39,477 nucleotides of DNA from Halobacteriales archaeon SW_5_70_135. Lineage in GTDB: Archaea > Halobacteriota > Halobacteria > Halobacteriales > SW-7-71-33. A model generated the notes under the pieces. It made no database searches, was not told where the DNA came from, and worked only from the letters and a program-made list of their open reading frames with translations. This document shows, in pieces, positions 16,647 to 25,484 of the stretch. Within the stretch, counting starts at the first letter, position 1. Each line of letters begins with the position of its first letter. The DNA lies in assembly GCA_003022865.1 (NCBI GenBank), contig PXSK01000026.1, positions 1-39,477 of the forward strand. The letters run 5' to 3'. Both the position numbers and the translations under genes were made by a program.

Positions 16647-18566
16647 TCAGTCGTCGCTCTCCGCGCCTTCCTCGTCCGGCTCCTCGTCGATGTCCTCGAA
16701 GTCGGCGTCGACGTACTCGCCCTGCTGGCCGCCGCCGTCGCCGTCGCCGTCGCCGGGACCGGGGCCGGGACCGGCCGCACCGACGCCGGCACCCGGGCCC
16801 GCGCCGGGGCCGGCCTGGGCGGCCTCCTCCTGGTACATGCGCTTGCCGATCTCTTGGAGGCTGTCGTTCAGCGCCTCGGTCGCGCTCTCGATCGCCTCGA
16901 CGTCGGCGTCGTCGTCGACGACGGCCTCGACGTCCTCGATGGCGTCTTCGATCTCCTCGCGCAGGTCGTCGTCGACGGCTTCCTCGTTCTCCTCCAGCAG
17001 CGTCTCCGCCCGCCCGACCGCGGACTCGGCCTCGTTGCGGGCCTCGACGCGCTCGCGGCGCTTGCGGTCCTCCTCGGCGTGTTCCTCGGCCTCCTGCTGC
17101 ATGCGCTCTATCTCCTCGTCCGAGAGGCCGGCGCCGCCCTCGATGGTGATCTCCTCCTTGGTGCCCGAGCCCTGGTCCTCGGCGGAGACGTTGACGATGC
17201 CGTTCTCGTCGATGGAGAAGGACACCTCGATGCGCGGCGTCCCGGCGGGCGCGGGCGGGATGCCGGTCAGCTGGAACTCCCCGAGTAGTTCGTTCTCCTC
17301 GGCGATCTCCCGCTCGCCCTGGAAGACGCGGATGTCGACGCTGGTCTGGCTGTCGACGGCGGTGGTGAACACCTTCGACTCCTCGGTAGGGATCGTGGTG
17401 TTCTTCTCGATGAGGCGCTCGAACAGTCCGCCTTTCACCTCGACGCCCAGCGACAGCGGCGTGACGTCCAGCAGGACGATGTCGTCGACCTCGCCGCCGA
17501 GTACGCCGCCCTGGATCGCCGCCCCCAGGGCGACGGCCTCGTCCGGGTTGACGTTCTGCTGTGGCTCCATGCCGACGAGCTCCTCGACGTTCTCCTCGAC
17601 CTGGGGCATCCGCGTCGACCCGCCGACGAGGATCACCTCGTCGATGTCGCTCTCGTCGTAGCCGGCGTCCGTCAGCGCCTGCTCGGTCGGCTCCTTCGTG
17701 CGCTCGATGAGGTCGGCGGTGAGTGACTCGAACTTCGCCCGCGTCAGCGACTTCTCCAGATGGATCGGCCCGTCGTCCGTCGCCGTGATGAAGGGCAGGT
17801 TGATCTCCGTCTCCTTCCGGCTGGAGAGTTCGATCTTCGCCTCCTCGGCGGCGTCTTTCAGCCGCTGGAGGGCCTGCCGGTCCTCGGAGAGGTCGACGCC
17901 GCGTTCGTTCTCGAACTCCTCGACGAGCCAGTCCATCACCGCACGGTCCCAGTCGTCGCCGCCGAGCTCGTTGTCGCCGTTGGTGGCGGCGACCTCGTAG
18001 ACGCCGCCGCCGAGGTCGAGAACGGAGACGTCGAAGGTGCCGCCGCCGAGGTCGTACACGAGGACGGTCTGGTCGGACTCGTCGTCCAGCCCGTAGGCCA
18101 TCGAGGCCGCGGTCGGCTCGTTGACGATGCGGTCGACCTCGAAGCCGGCGATCTCGCCGGCGTCCTTCGTCGCCTGGCGCTGGCGGTCCGAGAAGTACGC
18201 CGGAACGGTGATCACCGCGCGCTCGACCTCGTCACCCAGGTAATCCTCGGCGTCCCGCTTGAGCTTCTGGAGGACCATCGCCGAGATCTGCTCCGGCGTG
18301 TACTCCTCGCCGTCAATCTCGACGGTGTAGTCCTCCTCACCCATGTGTCGCTTGATCGAGGCGATCGTGCGTTCAGGATTCTGGACCGCCTGGTTCTTCG
18401 CCGGCTTGCCGATCAGACGCTCCCCGTCGTCCGAGAACGCGACCACCGACGGCGTCGTCCTGTCGCCCTCGCTGTTGACGATGATCTCGGGATCGTTGCC
18501 CTCCATCACCGCCATCGCACTGTTGGTGGTGCCGAGATCGATACCGAGAATCTTCTCACTCGTCAT
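16647..18566 (-). CDS. dnaK: Chaperone DnaK (Hsp70)
   Basis: This 639-residue Hsp70 has the nucleotide-binding signatures [12 protein letters not shown] at the N-terminus, [19 protein letters not shown] and [14 protein letters not shown], then a substrate-binding domain ([16 protein letters not shown]) and a Gly/Pro-rich tail ending in an acidic EEVD-like region ([17 protein letters not shown]). It folds and protects cytoplasmic proteins in an ATP cycle driven by DnaJ and GrpE, both encoded here in the order grpE-dnaK-dnaJ. A 95-bp gap with its own TATA box separates it from grpE, so it can be transcribed alone. Confidence 0.97.
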   Translation of the reverse strand: MTSEKILGIDLGTTNSAMAVMEGNDPEIIVNSEGDRTTPSVVAFSDDGERLIGKPAKNQAVQNPERTIASIKRHMGEEDYTVEIDGEEYTPEQISAMVLQKLKRDAEDYLGDEVERAVITVPAYFSDRQRQATKDAGEIAGFEVDRIVNEPTAASMAYGLDDESDQTVLVYDLGGGTFDVSVLDLGGGVYEVAATNGDNELGGDDWDRAVMDWLVEEFENERGVDLSEDRQALQRLKDAAEEAKIELSSRKETEINLPFITATDDGPIHLEKSLTRAKFESLTADLIERTKEPTEQALTDAGYDESDIDEVILVGGSTRMPQVEENVEELVGMEPQQNVNPDEAVALGAAIQGGVLGGEVDDIVLLDVTPLSLGVEVKGGLFERLIEKNTTIPTEESKVFTTAVDSQTSVDIRVFQGEREIAEENELLGEFQLTGIPPAPAGTPRIEVSFSIDENGIVNVSAEDQGSGTKEEITIEGGAGLSDEEIERMQQEAEEHAEEDRKRRERVEARNEAESAVGRAETLLEENEEAVDDDLREEIEDAIEDVEAVVDDDADVEAIESATEALNDSLQEIGKRMYQEEAAQAGPGAGPGAGVGAAGPGPGPGDGDGDGGGQQGEYVDADFEDIDEEPDEEGAESDD

Positions 18567-18592
18567 CTTGGCCCGAACTATCCGATCGTCGG

Positions 18593-18598
18593 CTAAAA
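18593..18598 (-). promoter_or_regulatory. TATA box of dnaK
   Basis: TTTTAG on the minus strand, preceded by an A-rich stretch, lies about 29 bp before the dnaK ATG at 18566, allowing transcription independent of grpE. Confidence 0.6.
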
Positions 18599-18661
18599 CC
18601 TTTTTGCAGTCTCACGTCCAGCGCGGCGACGCCGACTCGACGCGGCCCGGACCGACCGGGC

Positions 18662-19444
18662 TCACTCCTCCGTCCTGGCGGCGCCGGCCTCCTCGTCCGC
18701 CGCCTCCCCGTCGGCCGGTCCGGTGGAGACGGTGACCCGCGCCGGGCGGACCACCTCGCCGGCCATCTCGTAGCCGGGGGCGTACACCTCGGCGACCGTG
18801 TCCTCGGGCTGCTCCGAATCGGCCCGCATCATTACCTCGTGACGCTGCGGATCGATCGCCTCGCCCGGCACCGGCACTATCTCGGTCACCCCCTCGTCGT
18901 CGAGCACGCGGTCGAACTCCCGCAGTGTCATCTCGACGCCGTCGAGCAGGCTCTCCGCGTCGGGGTCGTCCTCCTCGGTCGCCCGCCGCAGGTCGTCCCG
19001 CACGCCGAGCAGTCGCTCGACGAGGTCCTCCGTCGCCCGCTCTTTCACCCGCTCGCGCTTGCGTTCCGCTCGCTTCTTGTAGTTCTCGTAGTCCGCCCGC
19101 GTCCGTCGGAGCCGGTCGGTGAGGTCCTCGACCTCGTCTTCGAGCTCCTCGACGCGCTCCTCGCGCTCCGTCAGTTCCGACTCCAGCGTCGTCACACGCT
19201 CGCGCAGGGCCGCCGCGTCGTCACCCCGATCGTCGTCGTCGCGGTCCCCGTCGTGGTCGCTCTCCTCCCCGTCGCCGGTCGCCTCCGGCTCCTCGGCCGC
19301 CGCGGACGCGTCGCTCTCGTCGTTCCCCTCTTCGACCTCGGCCCCGACGTCCCGCTCCGGGGTCTCCTCGTCCCCGGCGGCTCGCCGATCGCCGTCGTCC
19401 GGCGTCCGGTCCTCCCCGGCCTCCGTCTCGTCCTCGTCACTCAT
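18662..19444 (-). CDS. grpE: Nucleotide exchange factor GrpE
   Basis: This 260-residue protein starts with about 85 very acidic residues, then a long coiled coil (LRERVTTLESELTEREERVE) and the GrpE core (RADYENYKKRAERKRERVKE, VPVPGEAIDPQRHEVM, VAEVYAPGYEMAGEVVRPA). GrpE releases ADP from DnaK and resets the chaperone cycle. ATG at 19444 is chosen: a CTTAAC TATA-like box lies about 27 bp upstream, and the in-frame codons above it are not GrpE-like. It heads the grpE-dnaK-dnaJ cluster and is divergent from the XPB helicase. Confidence 0.95.
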   Translation of the reverse strand: MSDEDETEAGEDRTPDDGDRRAAGDEETPERDVGAEVEEGNDESDASAAAEEPEATGDGEESDHDGDRDDDDRGDDAAALRERVTTLESELTEREERVEELEDEVEDLTDRLRRTRADYENYKKRAERKRERVKERATEDLVERLLGVRDDLRRATEEDDPDAESLLDGVEMTLREFDRVLDDEGVTEIVPVPGEAIDPQRHEVMMRADSEQPEDTVAEVYAPGYEMAGEVVRPARVTVSTGPADGEAADEEAGAARTEE

Positions 19445-19545
19445 ACCCGGGCAGAGCGCACCCGCGCAGTTAAGCGTTTTACACGGGATCTCGCCCGGGG
19501 AACGGGAGCACAACTGTCTTGCTCGCGGGCGTCCAGGCGACGAGC

Positions 19546-20892
19546 GTGCTGTCGCTGCGCTACGAGAACGGCACCGTCCGCGTCGAGGGCGACCCCGACG
19601 ACTGGCCGCCCGTCGTCGAGGCCGACCCCCGCGCCGGCGACGGCGTCGGCCGCGTGCCCGCCCACCGGTACGCCGACCTCCTGCGGACCTGCCGGGAGTG
19701 CGGCGTCGACGTCGACGACGCCGTGCTCGACCTCTCTCCCGTCGAGGCCGACCTCCGCACCGGCTACGAGCTCCGCGCTTACCAGCGCGAGGCTCTCGAC
19801 GCCTGGGAGCGAGCCGACCGGCGCGGCGTCGTCGAACTGCCGACCGGCGCGGGCAAGACCGTCGTCGGCCTGGCGGCGATCGCCGCCGTCGACGGCCCGG
19901 CGCTGGTCGTGGTGCCGACGGTCGACCTGCTGGAGCAGTGGCGCCGCGAACTGGAGCGGGACTTCGCGGTCGCCGTGGGACAGCTGGGCGGCGGCCGGCA
20001 GCGTCTCGAACCGCTGACGGTCGCCACCTACGACTCGGCGTACCTCCGCGCCGACGGGGTCGGCGACCGCTTCCGGCTGGCGGTGTTCGACGAGGTGCAC
20101 CACCTCGGCGCCGAGGGCTACCGGGAGATCGCCCGGCTGCTTGCCGCCCCCGCCCGGCTCGGTCTCACCGCCACCTTCGAGCGGCCGGACGGCGGCCACG
20201 AGGCCGTCCGTGAGCTGGTCGGCGACGTGGTAGTGCGACTCGACCCGGACGACCTGGCGGGCGAGCATCTCGCCCCCTACGACGTGCGCCGCGTCCCGGT
20301 CGAGCTGACCGACGAGGAACGCGAGGCGTACGAGCGCAACCAGGAGACCTTTACGGACTATCTCGCCCGCTCGAACGTCGACATGCGCTCGGGCGCGGAC
20401 TACCGGAAGCTCGTGCTGCGCTCGGGCTCCGACCCCGAGGCCCGCGAGGCGCTGCTCGCCAAGCAGCGCGCCCGCGAGACAGTGTACAACAGCGACGCCA
20501 AGCTCGACGCCCTCGCGACGATCCTCGACCGACACCGCGACGACCGGACGATCGTCTTCACCGCCCACAACGACCTCGCTCACCGGGTCGCCGAGCGCTT
20601 TCTCATGCCGGCGATCACCCATCACACCGGCGCCGACGAGCGTCGTCGCACCCTGAGCCGCTTCCGTGACGGAACGTACGCCCGGGTCGTCTCCTCGAAC
20701 GTCCTCGACGAGGGGGTGGACGTGCCCGACGCGACCGTGGCCGTCGTGCTCTCCGGCAGCGGCAGCGAGCGGGAGTTCACCCAGCGACTCGGTCGGGTGC
20801 TCCGCCCGAGCGAGGACCGCGAGCGGGCCGTCCTCTACGAGGTCGTCGCCGACGGGACCGCCGAGGAGAACGTCGCCGAGCGCCGCCGGTAG
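19546..20892 (+). CDS. xpb: DNA repair helicase XPB
   Basis: This 448-residue superfamily 2 helicase has Walker A PTGAGKT (99-105), motif II DEVHH (182-186), motif III GLTATFER, and C-terminal motifs FTAHNDLAHRVAERF, VLDEGVDVPDA and QRLGRVLRPSED. Archaeal XPB opens DNA around lesions and works with the nuclease Bax1, encoded 0.6 kb downstream. GTG at 19546 is preferred, giving VLSLRYENGTVRVE; a TTG at 19519 would add nine residues (LLAGVQATS). Confidence 0.92.
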   Translation: MLSLRYENGTVRVEGDPDDWPPVVEADPRAGDGVGRVPAHRYADLLRTCRECGVDVDDAVLDLSPVEADLRTGYELRAYQREALDAWERADRRGVVELPTGAGKTVVGLAAIAAVDGPALVVVPTVDLLEQWRRELERDFAVAVGQLGGGRQRLEPLTVATYDSAYLRADGVGDRFRLAVFDEVHHLGAEGYREIARLLAAPARLGLTATFERPDGGHEAVRELVGDVVVRLDPDDLAGEHLAPYDVRRVPVELTDEEREAYERNQETFTDYLARSNVDMRSGADYRKLVLRSGSDPEAREALLAKQRARETVYNSDAKLDALATILDRHRDDRTIVFTAHNDLAHRVAERFLMPAITHHTGADERRRTLSRFRDGTYARVVSSNVLDEGVDVPDATVAVVLSGSGSEREFTQRLGRVLRPSEDRERAVLYEVVADGTAEENVAERRR

Positions 20893-20901
20893 CTACCCCT
20901 C

Positions 20902-21381
20902 TCACTCGCCTTCGGACGCCGACTTCCAGCGCGGCCTGACGGTGCCGTCGGCGAACACCGCCTCCCGGGTGAAGTCCTCAAACTCGAAGGCGTACGTCTC
21001 GCTCTCGCCGACGTCCAGCGAGACGGCCCGCTCGCGCAGTCGCTCCCGGTCGCCGGCGCGGACGTACAGCTCGACCGTGGCCGACCCCGGCTCGTCGCCG
21101 TCGTTGACGACGTCCACCTCGACGACGAGGCGGCCGTCCCGGTCGAGCAGGCGGAAGTCGTCGAACGAGAGGTTCGGCGTCGGGTCCGGCGGCGAGGTTC
21201 GGTCCGGAAAGCCGACGTTCGTGCCGCCCTCCTCCGGCGTGCCGCCGTCGCTGCCGTCGCCGTCGCCCGCGTCCGGTACCGACGACGGCGTCCGTTCGTC
21301 GACGCCGCTCCCACACCCGGCTAGCGCCGCCAGCAGACCGCCTCCCGTGGCCGCCAGCAGTCGGCGTCGTGTCCGCTCCAT
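20902..21381 (-). CDS. Tat-exported lipoprotein with a CARDB-like domain
   Basis: This 159-residue protein has an N-terminal Tat signal (ERTRRRLLAATGGGLLAALA) and lipobox LAGC, then an acidic Gly/Ser/Asp-rich linker and a beta-sandwich-like region (LVVEVDVVNDGDEPGSATVE, LDVGESETYAFEFE) of the kind found in CARDB or similar cell-surface adhesion domains. It should be anchored to the outer face of the membrane. The function is unknown. It sits on the opposite strand between XPB and Bax1, converging on XPB 10 bp from its stop and diverging from Bax1. Confidence 0.85.
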   Translation of the reverse strand: MERTRRRLLAATGGGLLAALAGCGSGVDERTPSSVPDAGDGDGSDGGTPEEGGTNVGFPDRTSPPDPTPNLSFDDFRLLDRDGRLVVEVDVVNDGDEPGSATVELYVRAGDRERLRERAVSLDVGESETYAFEFEDFTREAVFADGTVRPRWKSASEGE

Positions 21382-21479
21382 GCGCGATCCGACGCGGACC
21401 GCCGTTGAATCCCTTGTGTCTCGACCGCCGGCCCGGCGGGACCCCGAGAGCCTTTCTTCCGCGGCACCAAGCGACGGGC

Positions 21480-23084
21480 GTGCTGAAGAAGGACCTCCTC
21501 CGGGTCGACCGGCGTGGCGGCTACCGCCCGCAGTTCGCGGGCGAGGACGCCGGGGCGCTCGACCTCGCTCGCCGCGTCGTCGGCGTCTTCCAGGGTGCCG
21601 TCGGGAAGCCCCGGGCCGACCTCGACGTCGCCGTCGAGGCGGTCGAGCGCGACGCCGCGGACTACAAGCTCGTCCGCGGACTCGCCGACCTGCTGGAGCG
21701 CGACGCCGTCTTCGAGACCCGCGCGCCCGTCCCGCCGGAGCGCGCCCGCGAGGTGGCCTTCGAGTGCGCCGGCGAGGTCGGCGTCGTCACCCGCGGGCAG
21801 CGCCGCGAGGCGCTCGCACGGGCCGCCGAGCGGCTGAACGCCCTCCCCGGTCGCGGGACCGCGGACACGGACACGGACGCGGACACGGATACGAACGGGG
21901 ACGAGGACGGGAACGCCGACCTCACCGCCGCCGCGGTCGGCGAGTCGTTGTACGCCGACCTGCCCGAGCGGCAGGTGCTCGTCGCCTTCGACCCGCGCTG
22001 GGACCCCGAGGCACTCCTCCGGCAGTACGACCTCTCGCTCGCCCAGACGGCGCTGTTCGACGCCGTCGAGGTGCGAGCGCGCTCCGCCGACCCGAAGCGG
22101 CTCGTCTCCGCGGTGAAGCGACTGGGACTGATGTACGAACTCGTCGACGAGCCGACCGACGACCCGGACCTGGGCGACCGGGTCGCCGTCGTCACCGGCC
22201 CGGACGCCCTCTTCCGCCGGACGCGACGCTACGGCACCGCGTTCGCCCGGCTGCTGCGGACGCTGGCGGCGACGGGCCGGTGGGAGCTCACCGCGACGGT
22301 CGACGACCGCGGCACCGAGCGCACGCTCTCGCTGTCGAACGCCGACCCCGTGGCGGTGCCCGGCACCGACCCCGTCGTCGACGTAGGCTACGACTCCGGC
22401 GTCGAGCGGGAGTTCGCGACCCGCTTCGAGGCGCTCGACCTTGACTGGCGACTCGTCCGCGAGCCGGACCTCCTTCCGGTCGCGGGCGGGGCGATGGTGC
22501 CGGACTTCGCCTTCGAGTACGAACACGCCGACTTCCGGGTGTACTTCGAGATCGTCGGCTTCTGGACGCCGTCGTACGTCGAGTCGAAGCTGGCGAAGCT
22601 GAAGGCGGTCGACGCCGAACTGCTGGTCGCCGTCGACCGCTCGCTCGGCGTCGGCGAGGCGGTCGAGGCCGCCGACCACCGCGTGGTCCGCTACGACGAC
22701 CGCGTCCGTCTGAAGGACGTCCGGGACGCCCTCCGGGTCCACGAGGAGCGCCTGGCCGCCGAGAGCGCCGCCGACCTGCCCGACGAACTCCGGCCGACCG
22801 AGGACGCCGTCGCCGTCGAGACGCTGGCCGAGCGCCACGGCGTCCCCGAGTCCGCGGTCGAGGACCGCGAGTTCCCCGAGCACCGTCTCGTCGGCCGTAC
22901 GCTGGCCCGCCCCGCCCTGCTCGAGCGGCTGGACGAGGCGATCGAGCCGGGTCAGGACCTCGCGGACGCGGCCTCCGTCGCCGCCGACCACGGGATCGAC
23001 GACGCCGCTTCGCTGCTGTCGGCGCTCGGCTACCGGGTGGAGTGGTCCGGTCTCTCCGGGGGCACCGTCAGGCGGCGGGAGTGA
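21480..23084 (+). CDS. bax1: Bax1 nuclease (DUF790), XPB partner
   Basis: This 534-residue protein matches the DUF790/Bax1 family: LLRVDRRGGYRPQFAG at the start, YADLPERQVLVAF in the middle, and a nuclease core with PDFAFEY (341-347) and FEIVGFWTPSYVESKLAKLK (E357), a PD-(D/E)xK-like arrangement. Bax1 binds XPB and cuts DNA at the bubble edge in archaeal excision repair. The GTG at 21480 is used because it places LKKDLLRV at the N-terminus, as in relatives. Residues 128-137 come from a GGACAC hexamer array and read as Asp/Thr repeats, probably a flexible linker. Confidence 0.9.
   Translation: MLKKDLLRVDRRGGYRPQFAGEDAGALDLARRVVGVFQGAVGKPRADLDVAVEAVERDAADYKLVRGLADLLERDAVFETRAPVPPERAREVAFECAGEVGVVTRGQRREALARAAERLNALPGRGTADTDTDADTDTNGDEDGNADLTAAAVGESLYADLPERQVLVAFDPRWDPEALLRQYDLSLAQTALFDAVEVRARSADPKRLVSAVKRLGLMYELVDEPTDDPDLGDRVAVVTGPDALFRRTRRYGTAFARLLRTLAATGRWELTATVDDRGTERTLSLSNADPVAVPGTDPVVDVGYDSGVEREFATRFEALDLDWRLVREPDLLPVAGGAMVPDFAFEYEHADFRVYFEIVGFWTPSYVESKLAKLKAVDAELLVAVDRSLGVGEAVEAADHRVVRYDDRVRLKDVRDALRVHEERLAAESAADLPDELRPTEDAVAVETLAERHGVPESAVEDREFPEHRLVGRTLARPALLERLDEAIEPGQDLADAASVAADHGIDDAASLLSALGYRVEWSGLSGGTVRRRE
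21863..21892 (+). repeat. GGACAC hexamer array inside bax1
   Basis: Five 6-bp units (GGACAC twice, GGACGC, GGACAC, GGATAC) encode alternating Asp and Thr/Ala. The unit length keeps the reading frame, so copy-number change would be tolerated. Confidence 0.75.
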
Positions 23085-23093
23085 CCGGTCGAC

Positions 23094-23942
23094 TTACAGC
23101 ACCCGCACTCGACCGTGGACGTCGCGGAAGCGCCAGATCCGGGAGTCGGGGCCGGCGCCGTCGACGCGGTCGACCTGCGAGAGCCCCCGCTTCACGCAGC
23201 GCCACCAGCCGTCTGCGGTGTCGTAGCCCGCCGGACGGTCGTCGTACAGCGCCTCGACGAAGTCGCTGCGGCGCGCCTCGCCCGCCTCCTTCAGGTACGC
23301 CAGCGCGGCCCCGATGGCCCGCCGCCGGCGCTCCAGTAAGCGGTCGTCGTGGCCGGGAACGTCGAGCGCTCCGAGGTCGGTGACGTCGGCGCCGGGCGGC
23401 GGTCCGTCCGAGCGCAGCGCGTTCGTCGCGTCGTAGGAGAGCCCGCTGCCGCCGCCGTCGCCGCCGAGCTGCTCGCGGGTGCGGGCGACCGCCCGGCGGG
23501 TGATCTCGTCCAGACGGTCGTCGGTGACGCCGGCCAGCGCGGCGGCGAGGTCGGCCACCGCGTCCGCGTCGCCGCCGACCCGCGCCGTCGCCGGCGAGAG
23601 GTTCGCCGCCATCTCCCCTTTGCCTTTGCTTTCGCCCTCGACCTCGCCCTCACCGTCCGCCGCTGGGCCGCCGGCGGGCGGCGTCTTCCCGGCGTCGCCC
23701 CCGTCGGTCGTGCCGCCCTCGCCCTGCTCGTCGTCGGGGAGGTCGGCGACTCGCGCTTCGAGGTCCTCGATCCGGCGCTCGTAGGCGTCGACGACAGTGG
23801 TGTCGGCGTCGCTCTCGATGGCGGCACGGCCGTCGACGACCCAGCGGACGTACGTCTCCACGTCCTCGAACCCGAGCAGGTCGCGCTCGCGCCGGAGTCG
23901 GTCGAGCAGGGCCTCCGACAGCTCCAGCCGGACCGTCGGCAT
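23094..23942 (-). CDS. Putative DNA-binding protein with N-terminal RHH-like and C-terminal winged-helix-like regions
   Basis: I do not know this 282-residue family for certain. Residues 1-40 (VRLELSEALLDRLRRERDLL, YVRWVVDGRAAI) resemble a ribbon-helix-helix or related short DNA-binding fold. A short coiled coil (VDAYERRIEDLEARVADLPD) follows, then a low-complexity Gly/Glu/Lys linker. The C-terminal 80 residues (AIGAALAYLKEAGEARRSDF, GWWRCVKRGLSQVDRVDG) look like a winged helix. It ends 9 bp from Bax1 and converges with it. A regulatory or DNA-handling role is inference. Confidence 0.7.
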   Translation of the reverse strand: MPTVRLELSEALLDRLRRERDLLGFEDVETYVRWVVDGRAAIESDADTTVVDAYERRIEDLEARVADLPDDEQGEGGTTDGGDAGKTPPAGGPAADGEGEVEGESKGKGEMAANLSPATARVGGDADAVADLAAALAGVTDDRLDEITRRAVARTREQLGGDGGGSGLSYDATNALRSDGPPPGADVTDLGALDVPGHDDRLLERRRRAIGAALAYLKEAGEARRSDFVEALYDDRPAGYDTADGWWRCVKRGLSQVDRVDGAGPDSRIWRFRDVHGRVRVL

Positions 23943-24116
23943 CGCCCGTCCGTTCCGCCCGCGACAGCATAAACCGTCGCCTTCGCACCCCCGACGCGAG
24001 ACGGCGGCGGCCGGGAGGGCCGTGTGGGCTGGCCCCGTCGTCCGCGGCAGCCGACGTCGACACCGGTCGCGGGAGCGGCGACACGGCTATGCGTCGGCCG
24101 CCCGAACCCTCCGGCG

Positions 24117-25484
24117 ATGAGCGAGGGTGACGGAGCCGGCGACGGCGACTCCGCCCGCTCGTGGCGTCCGCTGTCCGGGCCGGGCACCGTCACCCTCGGG
24201 GTCGGCGCCGGAGCCGTCGAGCGCGACGCGACGCTCGACCGCCGCGGCGTGTTGCGTCGGGTCGGCGCGCTCGTCCTCGCGGCGAACGTCCTGCTGTTCG
24301 GCCTGAAGACGGCCGTCTGGGGGACGACGGGCAGCCTCGCGGTCGGCTCCGAGGCGGCCAACAGCCTCGCGGACGCCGTCTACAGTCTCGTCGTGCTCGG
24401 CGGCCTCTACCTCACGACGCGCCCGCCGGACGTCGAGCACCCGCACGGCCACGAGCGCATCGAGCCGTTCGTCTCGCTGTTCGTCGCCGGCGGTGTCGTC
24501 GCCGCCGGCGCGGTGGTCCTCTACGGCGCCGGCGCGTCGCTGCTCTCGGGCGCCTACGCCGACCGCACGGTCTCCGGGGTCGCCGCCCCTGCCGTACTCG
24601 TCGTCGGCGCCGTCGTGAAACTCGGGCTCTACCGCTACTGTCTCGCGATGGGCCGGCGCACGGGGTCGCCCGCGCTGGTCGCCGCCGCCATGGACAACCG
24701 CGCCGACGTGCTCACCGCCGGTGCCGCCTTGGCGGGCGTGCTCGCGGCCACCGTCGGCGTCCCCGTCGCCGACCCGCTGGCCGCCCTGGTCGTCGGCGTC
24801 GCCGTCGTCTACGCCGGCGTCGGCATCGTCCGCGACAACGTCAACTACCTCGTCGGCGGCGCCCCGCCCGAATCGCTGCGCGAAGAGATCGTCGCCCGCG
24901 CCGCCGACCACCCGGACGTTCGCGGCGTCCACGACGTCGTCGCACACTACGTCGGTCCCGAGGTCGACGTCTCCCTGCACGTCGAGGTCGAGGACGACAT
25001 GCCGCTGCGGGAGGCCCACGACCTCGAGACCGACGTGACCGAGGCGATCCGCTCGCACCCCGCCGTCGACGACGCCTTCGTCCATCTCGACCCGGCGACG
25101 GCCGGTCGCCTGCCGCCTGCGCGACAGCCGGTCGCTTACCGCCTGCGCGACAGCCGGTCGCCTGCCGACCCCGTCGAGGACTGCGGCGGCGAGGCGAGGA
25201 CTACCGGAGCGGGCCGGGAGCGGGCGCTCAGACCGGCTCGCCGAAGGCGTACATCGTGTTCTGGTCCGTTACTTCGACCCGGAGGAAGTCGCCCGGCTCG
25301 ACGCCGTACGAGGGGGCCTCCTGGACGATCACCTGTCGGTAGGCCGGGTCGCGACACTTCACGGAGTCGCCGGTGCCGTGCTCGACGGCGAGCACCTCCC
25401 GTTCGGTGCCGACCATCGCCTCGTGGGCCTCGCCGACGATCTCTCGCTTGGCGGCGCTCATCGCCTTTGAGCGCTCCTTCTTGA
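24117..25484 (+). CDS. Cation diffusion facilitator-type metal transporter with an abnormal C-terminal run-on
   Basis: Residues 1 to about 330 form a CDF protein: transmembrane segments from VGALVLAANVLLFGLKTAVW, metal-site regions NSLADAVYSL and AMDNRADVLTAG, and a cytoplasmic domain (VRGVHDVVAHYVGPEVDVSL ending DDAFVHLDPATAG). Such proteins export Zn, Fe or Mn ions using the proton gradient. After residue 328 the frame enters a 26-bp tandem repeat and then runs without a stop to 25484, 257 bp into the antisense of the next gene. That extra tail is Arg/Pro-rich and unlike a protein. The natural stop was probably lost through the repeat. ATG at 24117 is chosen as the first plausible start. 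Confidence 0.85.
   Translation: MSEGDGAGDGDSARSWRPLSGPGTVTLGVGAGAVERDATLDRRGVLRRVGALVLAANVLLFGLKTAVWGTTGSLAVGSEAANSLADAVYSLVVLGGLYLTTRPPDVEHPHGHERIEPFVSLFVAGGVVAAGAVVLYGAGASLLSGAYADRTVSGVAAPAVLVVGAVVKLGLYRYCLAMGRRTGSPALVAAAMDNRADVLTAGAALAGVLAATVGVPVADPLAALVVGVAVVYAGVGIVRDNVNYLVGGAPPESLREEIVARAADHPDVRGVHDVVAHYVGPEVDVSLHVEVEDDMPLREAHDLETDVTEAIRSHPAVDDAFVHLDPATAGRLPPARQPVAYRLRDSRSPADPVEDCGGEARTTGAGRERALRPARRRRTSCSGPLLRPGGSRPARRRTRGPPGRSPVGRPGRDTSRSRRCRARRRAPPVRCRPSPRGPRRRSLAWRRSSPLSAPS
25101..25170 (+). repeat. 26-bp tandem repeat, 2.7 copies
   Basis: Units at 25101-25126 and 25127-25152 differ at two bases, and a partial third follows at 25153-25170. The unit reads GCCGGTCGCYTRCCGCCTGC plus GCGACA. 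Being 26 bp, each extra copy shifts the reading frame at the 3' end of the CDF gene. Confidence 0.9.
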
